Origin: Bacteroidota bacterium
GTDB lineage: Bacteria > Bacteroidota > Bacteroidia > Flavobacteriales_D > Crocinitomicaceae
NCBI GenBank assembly: GCA_006226555.1
Contig: SBGS01000200.1
Coordinates: forward strand, 1 to 5,902
Length of the DNA stretch: 5,902 bases
Reading direction: 5' to 3'
A program made the position numbers and the translations under genes. Below the pieces are notes generated by a model. That model ran no database searches, was not told where the DNA came from, and worked only from the letters and a program-made list of their open reading frames with translations. This document shows, piece after piece, positions 1-5,885 of this stretch. Within the stretch, counting starts at the first letter, position 1. Each line of letters begins with the position of its first letter.

Positions 1-314
1 TGATAGACGCCAGATCATCAGGTAGATTTTACGGCACAGAAAAAGAACCCAGGAAAGGATTACGATCAGGAAATATTCCGAATTCCATCAATATTCCTTA
101 CACAAGTGTTCTCGATAATGGAAAGTTCAAATCCATTAAAGAGCTGAGGGAGATCTTTAAGGTGATTGACAACGATGACAGACCAATTGCGTTTAGTTGC
201 GGCTCAGGAATAACCGCCTGTATTGTTTTATTGGCAGCTGAAATGGTGCTGAAAAATCCTACCTCTCTATACGATGGTTCATGGACAGAGTGGGCAACTC
301 TGAATAACAAATGA
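1..314 (+). CDS. sseA: 3-mercaptopyruvate sulfurtransferase, C-terminal catalytic domain (5'-truncated by window edge)
   Basis: This is the 3' part of a tandem-rhodanese sulfurtransferase; the gene starts before the window and is read from base 3, leaving 103 residues and a TGA stop. Family members move sulfur from 3-mercaptopyruvate to an acceptor such as cyanide or a thiol, releasing pyruvate in the cytoplasm. Visible features are the opening strand IDARSSGRF, the segment EPRKGLRSGNIPNSINIPY (the family arginine loop and the rhodanese GxIPxAxN signature), and the active-site loop CGSGITAC. The loop's first cysteine (bases 198-200) is the expected persulfide carrier. CGSGxTAC is typical of mercaptopyruvate sulfurtransferases, while thiosulfate sulfurtransferases usually have CRKGVTAC, so I favour the former. 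The ending YDGSWTEWA is also standard for the family. The N-terminal non-catalytic domain is not visible. The next gene starts 82 bases downstream on the same strand. Family identity is confident; substrate preference is inferred from the loop. Confidence 0.93.
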   Translation, partial: IDARSSGRFYGTEKEPRKGLRSGNIPNSINIPYTSVLDNGKFKSIKELREIFKVIDNDDRPIAFSCGSGITACIVLLAAEMVLKNPTSLYDGSWTEWATLNNK

Positions 315-396
315 CCTCATCTATTTATATTTCACTACTTTAAGGGTTGTGCAACAAGAAATCATCCGATTGTAATGATCGCACACCAGGAATATT

Positions 397-1044
397 TTGA
401 GTAACGGAAAATCTATACGTCATCTTGGTTTACTGACACCCACATTCGGTATTCTATCCTTTGCCGCCCTTTACTTTGTTGCGACATTAAATTACCCGGG
501 GGGTTCACAATTTCATAAATATGCTGACGGGTTCAACTGGTCTGAGAATTACTGGTGTAACCTACTTTATGATAACGCCATCAATGGAGAGAAAAATAGT
601 GCAAAGCCAATCGCATTAATGGCCATGATGGTTCTTGGATTTACGCTAAGTTATTTCTGGATCCAATTTCCAAAGTATACCAATTTAGAAAAGACCTATA
701 AATACACCATTCAGGTATCAGGTATTATGGCGATCGCAATAGGATTCTTTCTCTTTACATCTTTCGACCATGACATTACGGCTTACCTCGCTTCTGTTGC
801 TGGTCTGGTAGCCATGATCGGAACAAGTGTTGGTCTTTATAAAAATGGCTGGAAACTCCTGTTCTATTTTGGTCTGTTAAATACTTTGTTGATCATACTC
901 AACTACCTCTTGTATAATAACGAACAGCTCATCGTTTACCTTCCAATGGTGCAAAAAATTACCTTCGCTACATTTCTAATTTGGGTAGGTGGAATTGATA
1001 TAAAAATATTTAACTTGGTAAGAAGCCGCGATCATCAGGTTTAA
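397..1044 (+). CDS. Uncharacterised six-span integral membrane protein (YPGGS / NYWCNL type)
   Basis: The gene encodes a 215-residue inner-membrane protein whose function I cannot name. Hydrophobic segments lie at about residues 10-30, 71-90, 104-122, 127-147, 152-173 and 185-203, giving six probable helices and no cleavable signal. The first loop (about 31-70) carries the conspicuous motifs YPGGS (33-37) and GFNWSENYWCNLL (45-57), and FDHD (123-126) lies between helices 3 and 4. From memory, similar YPGGS...NYWC proteins occur as hypothetical membrane proteins in Bacteroidota, with overall resemblance to DUF998-like six-helix proteins; this is unverified. The start is TTG at 397. The frame is closed upstream by TGA at 376-378, and no ATG occurs in frame until about residue 75, which would delete the first helix. 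AGGA at 388-391 gives a plausible ribosome site five bases before the TTG. The next gene, ppsA, begins 44 bases downstream, so co-transcription is possible. No catalytic role should be assumed. Confidence 0.85.
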   Translation: MSNGKSIRHLGLLTPTFGILSFAALYFVATLNYPGGSQFHKYADGFNWSENYWCNLLYDNAINGEKNSAKPIALMAMMVLGFTLSYFWIQFPKYTNLEKTYKYTIQVSGIMAIAIGFFLFTSFDHDITAYLASVAGLVAMIGTSVGLYKNGWKLLFYFGLLNTLLIILNYLLYNNEQLIVYLPMVQKITFATFLIWVGGIDIKIFNLVRSRDHQV

Positions 1045-1088
1045 GTTTGTTTTATTTCTGATGGCGCATTCATCAATAACAACCATCT

Positions 1089-3488
1089 ATGACTGCTATC
1101 AGACGATTTTCCGAAATTAAAATTTCAGACATTGCCTCTGTTGGAGGTAAAAATGCCTCTCTGGGAGAAATGTACAGTGCGCTTTCTTCGAAAGGAATAG
1201 CTGTGCCCGATGGATTCGCCGTTACTTCCGAAGGTTACCAGTTCTTTTTAAAGAATAATAACCTGAAAGAGAAAATAAGTGGTTTACTGGATAAGCTTGA
1301 TACCAGCTCATTTACGAACCTGTCAGAAATTGGTGCGGAAATCCGCAGTATCATCATGAATGCTACATTTCCTAAAGAACTCGAAGAAGAAATTCTTTCA
1401 GCGTATAGGGACTTGAATAAAAACAGTGAGGCGGTAAGATCCCTTGCAGTTCGAAGTAGTGCAACCGCGGAAGACCTTCCAAACGCTAGTTTTGCCGGAC
1501 AGCAAGAAAGTTACCTCAATGTAAACGGAGAAGTTAATCTGATCAAAGCTTGTCACAGATGTTACGCTTCACTTTTCACGGATCGAGCAATTAAGTATCG
1601 TTACGATAATGGGTTTGAACACATGAAGGTTTCACTTTCGATCGGTGTACAATTCATGGTCCGCTCAGATCTGGCTTGCTCGGGAGTTATGTTTACTATG
1701 GATCCAGATTCAGGATGGGAAAAAGTAGTTCTGGTTTCCGGTGCTTGGGGACTTGGAGAAAATGTTGTTCAAGGTTCTGTAAATACAGATGAATTTCTCG
1801 TATATAAGCCATTCATTGATAAGGTGTCTCAACCCATCATTTCTCACAAGTTAGGCAGTAAAAATAAGACCATGGTATTTTCAGTACTTAATGACAATGA
1901 CGTAGTAAAACCGGAAGACGCCGTCATTAATACAGATACAACAGAAGAAAAAAGCAACACTTTTATCTTAGATGACAGTGAAGTCGTTCAGCTTGCCAAA
2001 TGGGCTGAGTTGATCCGAGAACACTACAACTGTCACATGGATATCGAGTGGGCAAAAGATGGTGCAGACGGAAAATTATACATTGTTCAAGCTCGCCCGG
2101 AGACGGTTCATAGTGGCAAAGTAAGTGTTGACTTTAAACAATACAAATTGCTTGAAAAAGGTCAAGAAATTTGTTCCGGTGCAGGATTGGGAAATAAAAT
2201 TGTTTACGGTAAAGCCCGTATTCTACATTCACCTTCTGACAGTTCCAAATTGCAGGAAGGAGAAATACTCGTTACGGAACGCACTGATCCTGATTGGGAT
2301 CCTTTACTAAAGAAAGCCGCCGCTATCATCACGAATCAAGGCGGTCGAACTTCGCATGCTGCTATCGTTGCACGTGAAGTAGGTTCAACAGCCGTCGTTG
2401 GCACCATTGACGGTACAGAGAAAATCAAAGATGGCCAAATGATAACTGTCTCGACTGCAGTAGGAACCACAGGGATTGTTTATGATGGCAAGTTGAAATG
2501 GGAAGAAAAAGTAATAGACATCACTTCTGTTCCGAAAACAAGAACAAAAGCAATGTTGATCCTTGCTCACCCGGATGAAGCTTATCGTTATTCATTACTC
2601 CCTAATGATGGCGTGGGTCTTATGCGTATGGAATTTATTATCAGCAATGCCATAGGCATACACCCCATGGCATTGAAACACTTTAATGAGATCAAGGACA
2701 ATACTGTGCGATCAGCTATACTAAAAGGCACTCCGACCTTTGATGACAAAGAAGCTTTTTTTATTGAAAAACTTGCTGAAGCAACGGCAAAAATGGCGGC
2801 ATCCTTTTACCCTAAACCAGTTATCGTTCGCATGAGTGACTTTAAATCCAATGAGTATGCAAATCTCATTGGCGGTCATCAATTTGAGCCTGATGAAGAA
2901 AATCCAATGATCGGCTTTCGTGGCGCATCGCGATACTATCACCCATTATACAGAGATGCCTTTGAAATGGAGTGTAAAGCCATGAAAAAAGTTCGCGATG
3001 AAATGGGATTCACGAATGTCAAATTGATGATCCCATTCTGTAGAACTACCAACGAAGCAGAAAAAGTAATTGCAGTAATGAATGAGTGTGGTTTGGAAAG
3101 AGGTGTCAACGGTCTAGAGCTCTATGTTATGGTTGAGATCCCAAGCAATGCCATCCTGGCTGAAGAATTTGCCAAGTACGTTGATGGATTTTCCATCGGA
3201 TCGAATGACCTGACGCAGCTGACACTTGGTGCAGATCGCGATTCGGAATTGCTGAGCGAAATTTTTAATCCCTTTGACCCGGCAGTGATGAAACTGATCG
3301 AAATGACACTTACGAAAGCAAAGAAAACCCATACGCATACCGGCCTTTGTGGCCAGGCCCCAAGCGACTATCCGGAATACGCGAAATTCCTGGTGAAAAA
3401 TGGAATAGACTCTATCTCGTTCAATCCGGATGCACTGATCAACGGTATCCACAATATTGCAGAAGCTGAACGTTCAATAGATAATTAG
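1089..3488 (+). CDS. ppsA: Phosphoenolpyruvate synthase (pyruvate, water dikinase)
   Basis: This cytoplasmic enzyme converts pyruvate, ATP and water to PEP, AMP and phosphate, the entry to gluconeogenesis from three-carbon substrates. The 799 residues compare well with about 790 for E. coli PpsA. Domain order is normal. The N-terminal ATP-grasp-like domain (about 1-345) has VGGKNASLGEM (18-28), the nucleotide-binding stretch from VRSSATAEDLP (121-131) to FAGQQES, and a final IVQARPET. The swivelling phosphohistidine domain (about 360-470) has GGRTSHAAIVARE with catalytic His423. The C-terminal PEP/pyruvate TIM barrel has GVGLMRMEF (508-516, Arg513), MVEIPSN (Glu683), SIGSNDLTQ (702-710) and GLCGQAPSD with catalytic Cys754. 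All expected catalytic residues are present. Thr421, two residues before the histidine, matches the threonine targeted by the PSRP (DUF299) regulatory kinase/phosphorylase in E. coli, so similar control is possible. Length and GGRTxHAA favour PEP synthase over pyruvate phosphate dikinase. ATG 1089 places VGGKN near the N-terminus, but no Shine-Dalgarno sequence is visible. Confidence 0.97.
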   Translation: MTAIRRFSEIKISDIASVGGKNASLGEMYSALSSKGIAVPDGFAVTSEGYQFFLKNNNLKEKISGLLDKLDTSSFTNLSEIGAEIRSIIMNATFPKELEEEILSAYRDLNKNSEAVRSLAVRSSATAEDLPNASFAGQQESYLNVNGEVNLIKACHRCYASLFTDRAIKYRYDNGFEHMKVSLSIGVQFMVRSDLACSGVMFTMDPDSGWEKVVLVSGAWGLGENVVQGSVNTDEFLVYKPFIDKVSQPIISHKLGSKNKTMVFSVLNDNDVVKPEDAVINTDTTEEKSNTFILDDSEVVQLAKWAELIREHYNCHMDIEWAKDGADGKLYIVQARPETVHSGKVSVDFKQYKLLEKGQEICSGAGLGNKIVYGKARILHSPSDSSKLQEGEILVTERTDPDWDPLLKKAAAIITNQGGRTSHAAIVAREVGSTAVVGTIDGTEKIKDGQMITVSTAVGTTGIVYDGKLKWEEKVIDITSVPKTRTKAMLILAHPDEAYRYSLLPNDGVGLMRMEFIISNAIGIHPMALKHFNEIKDNTVRSAILKGTPTFDDKEAFFIEKLAEATAKMAASFYPKPVIVRMSDFKSNEYANLIGGHQFEPDEENPMIGFRGASRYYHPLYRDAFEMECKAMKKVRDEMGFTNVKLMIPFCRTTNEAEKVIAVMNECGLERGVNGLELYVMVEIPSNAILAEEFAKYVDGFSIGSNDLTQLTLGADRDSELLSEIFNPFDPAVMKLIEMTLTKAKKTHTHTGLCGQAPSDYPEYAKFLVKNGIDSISFNPDALINGIHNIAEAERSIDN

Positions 3489-3494
3489 TAGTCG

Positions 3495-3512
3495 CCGGAG
3501 CTTAAGTTCCGG
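3495..3512 (+). terminator. GC-rich hairpin just after ppsA; possible weak terminator or 3'-end stabiliser
   Basis: CCGGAGC (3495-3501) pairs with GTTCCGG (3506-3512) around a TTAA tetraloop, giving seven pairs with one G-U in RNA. It begins seven bases after the ppsA stop codon. No T-run follows (the next bases are GATGAAAG), so it is not a classical intrinsic terminator. It could instead protect the ppsA mRNA 3' end or attenuate read-through into the next gene. The pairing is seen directly; the role is inference. Confidence 0.35.
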
Positions 3513-3532
3513 GATGAAAGCAATTCAGTTCA

Positions 3533-3540
3533 TATAATTG
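3533..3540 (+). promoter_or_regulatory. Possible -7 element (TATAATTG) upstream of the OmpA-like gene
   Basis: TATAATTG differs at one base from the Bacteroidota primary-sigma -7 consensus TAnnTTTG. Initiation a few bases downstream would leave a leader of roughly 25 bases before the ATG at 3571. No TTTG-type -33 element lies at the usual 17-23 base distance, so the evidence is weak. If the element is real, it overlaps an in-frame TTG (3538-3540) and argues against translation from that TTG. Confidence 0.25.
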
Positions 3541-3570
3541 CGTTATAACAAACAACACTACTACTTAACT

Positions 3571-4887
3571 ATGAACGCATCACGATTTACCTTACTGGCT
3601 TTTGTTTTTTGCTTTGCATCATGGAGCTCTGCCCAAAAGACAGAGATCACCGAAAATATTTATTTCGATACTGATAAATTCGATATTCGATCTCTCGAAA
3701 AAGAAAAATTAGAAGCGCTTTGGAATAAAGTCAAAAACGATTCGCTCATTGCGATCACTTTGTCGGGTAACACCGATTCTGATGCCGGCCAATCTTATAA
3801 TCTTGTTCTTTCTAAAAATCGCTGCTTATCCGTGCAACAATTCCTGCTCGATAAAGGTGTTTCAAAAGATCTTATCAGAATAGACTACTTTGGAGAGGAT
3901 AAGCCTATTGCTCAAAATGACAATGAAGAAGGAAAACGGCAAAACCGTCGAGTTGATATCATAATACAATTGTTTAGACCCAATGTCTCAGAGGTACCAT
4001 GTGGTACAAAAAGTCCGATCGATAATTGTATTGGGGTTGACACTATTATTATATTAAAAAATGGGACGGAACTCGTCTTCAACAAATGTGAATTCCTGGA
4101 ATTGCAGGATTGTCTGGAATTCAAGTCAATCCGCAACAGCGATGAGTTGATCGAAAGTGGTGTGGGCCTGAACACAGTAGATGACGTTCCTCTCGTGACT
4201 TGTGGGATGATCAGTATCTGTCTCAGTGATAAGTGCGATCCGGGCAAAAAATGCTTTGATCAGGCTGTCAAAGTTCGATTTCCCTACCCGAATGAAGCCA
4301 ATGGTGAGTGCAGCAGCTGTTTGCAAGGCAGAGTTGGACTTTTTAATATGACTCAATCGGGAACGTGGGAGCCGAGAACAGATGAGAAAATAGAGATCGT
4401 TGAAGTAAATGGAATCAAATATTATCAGCTTGAAATAAAATGCCCGAATTGTGGTGGGTTAAAAAATTGTGACTGTCCGCGATGTGATACCATGGATAAG
4501 CGTCAACGTAAAATTTCGTGTCCAAAAGTAAAGTTGAAACTACCTGTGAGATACGAGCTAATCCATGCGCAGATCTTTGTTGACTGTCCTCCTACCATCA
4601 TTCACTTCGAACCGGATCTAACCAAAAAGATCGTTCGAAGGAATATGGGTAAATCCCGTACGATGTGTTATGCCGGTGAGCATAGAATTCAGGCTTTGGC
4701 TTTAGATCCAAAAGGAGATACCATACGAATGGAAATTCGTCCACTAAGTCAGATCCGACATCGCATTGTATTTTCCAAGTGTAAGACTGATAATCGTGAT
4801 AATCAGAGAATTCTGGGAATTTTCCCAGGGAAGAGTAGATCATTCTACAGAAAATACAAGCTTCGAAGAAAAGACCTGAAGTCTTAA
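3571..4887 (+). CDS. Secreted protein with N-terminal OmpA-like peptidoglycan-binding domain and unassigned cysteine-rich C-terminal region
   Basis: The gene encodes a 438-residue envelope protein. Residues 1-21 form a Sec signal peptide (Asn/Arg n-region, hydrophobic core from about 7 to 16, SSA before Gln22); no lipobox is present. Residues about 29-136 are an OmpA/Pal-type domain. It opens with IYFDTDKFDI, has GNTDSDAG with ligand-type Asp69, continues YNLVLSKNRCLSVQQFLLDKGV, and ends with the basic signature RQNRRVDI (Arg126/127). In this family the Asp and Arg hold the diaminopimelate of peptidoglycan, so periplasmic wall anchoring is likely. Residues about 140-438 match nothing I can name. 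They hold 19 cysteines, including a cluster at 291-305 (C-x2-C-x5-C-x-C-x2-C), and end in a strongly basic tail (411-438). The domain order is reversed from the usual C-terminal OmpA placement, and there is no beta-barrel. I chose ATG 3571 over the in-frame TTG at 3538 because the signal peptide then starts at residue 1; the TTG would add 11 polar residues. Spacing is 82 bases from ppsA and 61 bases to the pirin gene. Confidence 0.9.
   Translation: MNASRFTLLAFVFCFASWSSAQKTEITENIYFDTDKFDIRSLEKEKLEALWNKVKNDSLIAITLSGNTDSDAGQSYNLVLSKNRCLSVQQFLLDKGVSKDLIRIDYFGEDKPIAQNDNEEGKRQNRRVDIIIQLFRPNVSEVPCGTKSPIDNCIGVDTIIILKNGTELVFNKCEFLELQDCLEFKSIRNSDELIESGVGLNTVDDVPLVTCGMISICLSDKCDPGKKCFDQAVKVRFPYPNEANGECSSCLQGRVGLFNMTQSGTWEPRTDEKIEIVEVNGIKYYQLEIKCPNCGGLKNCDCPRCDTMDKRQRKISCPKVKLKLPVRYELIHAQIFVDCPPTIIHFEPDLTKKIVRRNMGKSRTMCYAGEHRIQALALDPKGDTIRMEIRPLSQIRHRIVFSKCKTDNRDNQRILGIFPGKSRSFYRKYKLRRKDLKS
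4811..4830 (+). other. Strong hairpin inside the 3' end of the OmpA-like coding region
   Basis: CTGGGA (4813-4818) pairs exactly with TCCCAG (4823-4828) across a four-base ATTT loop, and two outer T-G wobble pairs (4811-4812 with 4829-4830) could extend the stem. It lies about 57 bases before the stop codon and encodes residues around 414-420. No T-run follows, so termination is unlikely. It may simply reflect codon choice for IPG-type residues. The pairing is seen directly; any function is unknown. Confidence 0.3.
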
Positions 4888-4948
4888 CCTACATCAAGAA
4901 AGATAGCATTGAACTTCCTTAACTTCGTCTTGAAATAAGTGTTTGCTT

Positions 4949-5818
4949 ATGGATAGAAAGGAATTTTTAAAGAAGGGGTTGCTGGGAACTGGCATACTGG
5001 TTAGCTCTGCAGCCATGGCTCAACTTTTTGAGAACAAGATAGATGAGCTAGAGCGATTAGAAGCACTCGGCTTCAATCATTTACCCAATAATGAAATAAA
5101 AACAATGAATACAGTCTTGCACAAATCCGATACAAGAGGAAACGCAAATCATGGTTGGTTAAAAAGCCGACACACCTTCAGTTTTGCTAATTACTATAAT
5201 CCTGAACGTATGCACTTCGGTGTGTTGCGCGTGTTAAATGATGATATTGTTGCTCCAGGAATGGGGTTTGCAAAACACCCACACGACAACATGGAGATCA
5301 TTTCCATTCCTCTTGACGGAGATCTCGAACACAAAGACAGCATGGGAAATGTGGCTGTTATTCGAAAAGGTGATGTCCAGGTGATGAGTGCCGGTACAGG
5401 AGTTTATCATTCAGAGTTCAATCGCAATAAGGACCAGGAAGTAAAGTTCCTTCAAATATGGGTGTTCCCGAATAAGAAAGATGTAACTCCGAGATATGAC
5501 CAAATCTCGATAAGAGAGGTTGAAAAAAACAATGAGTTCTATCAGATACTCTCACCTAATAAAGACGATCAAGGAGTTTGGATCCATCAGGATGCCTGGT
5601 TCTCTCTCGGTAATTTTGATCAGGAAAAGGAAACTACATATACCCTAAATAAACCTGGTAATGGAGTTTATCTATTTGTTCTTGAAGGAAGCATAAAGGT
5701 TGAGGGGCAGGAGCTATCGAAGCGAGACGGATTTGGGATGTGGGATGTAACTTCTTTTAATATGAAAGCAATTGAGAAGAGCAGAGTTCTCCTCATGGAG
5801 GTACCTATGGCCGTATAA
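4949..5818 (+). CDS. Pirin-family bicupin protein with N-terminal export-type leader
   Basis: The 289-residue product is a pirin (YhhW-like) bicupin. From residue 54 it lines up without gaps, by my recollection, with the N-terminal half of E. coli YhhW: KSDTRGNANHGWLKSRHTFSF, then FAKHPHDNMEI with metal ligands His110 and His112, and MSAGTGVYHSEF with His154 and Glu156. These equal YhhW His57, His59, His101 and Glu103 shifted by 53. YhhW and human pirin have quercetin 2,3-dioxygenase activity in vitro; the physiological substrate is generally unknown. The second cupin (about 190-289) is less conserved, as usual. Unusually, 52 residues precede the canonical start. MDRKEFLKKG, a hydrophobic stretch (11-23) and AMA before Gln25 resemble a Tat-type signal with Arg-Lys in place of Arg-Arg, or a Sec signal. 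ATG 4949 is preferred to TTG 4943 because the latter adds only two residues. ATG 5105 (Met53) sits exactly at the normal family start and could yield a cytoplasmic form. No Shine-Dalgarno is seen. The fold is certain; export is inferred. Confidence 0.93.
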   Translation: MDRKEFLKKGLLGTGILVSSAAMAQLFENKIDELERLEALGFNHLPNNEIKTMNTVLHKSDTRGNANHGWLKSRHTFSFANYYNPERMHFGVLRVLNDDIVAPGMGFAKHPHDNMEIISIPLDGDLEHKDSMGNVAVIRKGDVQVMSAGTGVYHSEFNRNKDQEVKFLQIWVFPNKKDVTPRYDQISIREVEKNNEFYQILSPNKDDQGVWIHQDAWFSLGNFDQEKETTYTLNKPGNGVYLFVLEGSIKVEGQELSKRDGFGMWDVTSFNMKAIEKSRVLLMEVPMAV

Positions 5819-5835
5819 ACAGCTGAGAAAAAATA

Positions 5836-5868
5836 TTTGGGAGATTTGAATATTTCATTATACATTTG
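5836..5868 (+). promoter_or_regulatory. Bacteroidota-type sigma promoter (TTTG / TACATTTG) for the gene starting at 5886
   Basis: TTTG at 5836-5839 and TACATTTG at 5861-5868 match the Bacteroidota -33 (TTTG) and -7 (TAnnTTTG) elements exactly, separated by 21 bases, within the usual 17-23 range. Transcription would start near 5872-5875, leaving a short A-rich leader of about a dozen bases before the ATG at 5886. This suggests that the downstream gene begins a new transcription unit. The elements are seen; activity is inferred. Confidence 0.6.
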
Positions 5869-5885
5869 CGTCAACATAAGAAAAA

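Noticed and set aside
98..310. Reverse-strand open frame opposite the sulfurtransferase
   Set aside because: It lies wholly antisense to a clearly conserved rhodanese domain and shows no recognisable motif; it is a coding shadow.
347..357. Small inverted repeat TTGT-GCA-ACAA in the gap before the membrane protein
   Set aside because: Four-base arms are expected by chance and no operator for a known regulator is recognisable.
1053..1060. TATTTCTG as a -7 element for ppsA
   Set aside because: It has one mismatch to TAnnTTTG and no TTTG at the required upstream distance; not distinguishable from background.
2125..2310. Alternative + strand frame inside ppsA
   Set aside because: It overlaps the conserved PpsA linker and the start of the phosphohistidine domain, and its translation has no family features.
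2385..2402. Ser-Thr in place of Ile-Pro after the PpsA phosphohistidine motif (VGSTAVVG)
   Set aside because: The following AVVG and all catalytic residues are intact, so this is more likely lineage variation than loss of function.
2385..3452. Three reverse-strand open frames opposite ppsA
   Set aside because: All are antisense to catalytic parts of PpsA and look like frame shadows rich in Cys/Phe/His, with no start context or motif.
3538..3570. TTG at 3538 as start of the OmpA-like protein
   Set aside because: It would put 11 polar residues before a well-formed signal peptide that begins at ATG 3571, has no ribosome site, and overlaps a possible -7 element.
4091..4122. Repeated CTGGAATT words and a near-palindrome AATTCCTGGAATT
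   Set aside because: They are short and sit in codons for repeated Glu-Phe/Leu-Glu residues; codon use explains them.
3912..4843. Reverse-strand open frames opposite the OmpA-like gene
   Set aside because: The + strand frame has a signal peptide and a recognisable OmpA domain; the antisense frames overlap each other and have no independent support.
4871..4885. Short hairpin AAGAC/GTCTT overlapping the stop of the OmpA-like gene
   Set aside because: Only five pairs, no T-run afterwards, and largely inside the coding sequence; too weak to call a terminator.
5668..5877. Reverse-strand open frame across the end of the pirin gene
   Set aside because: It is antisense to the second cupin domain and the downstream promoter, with no motif or start signal.
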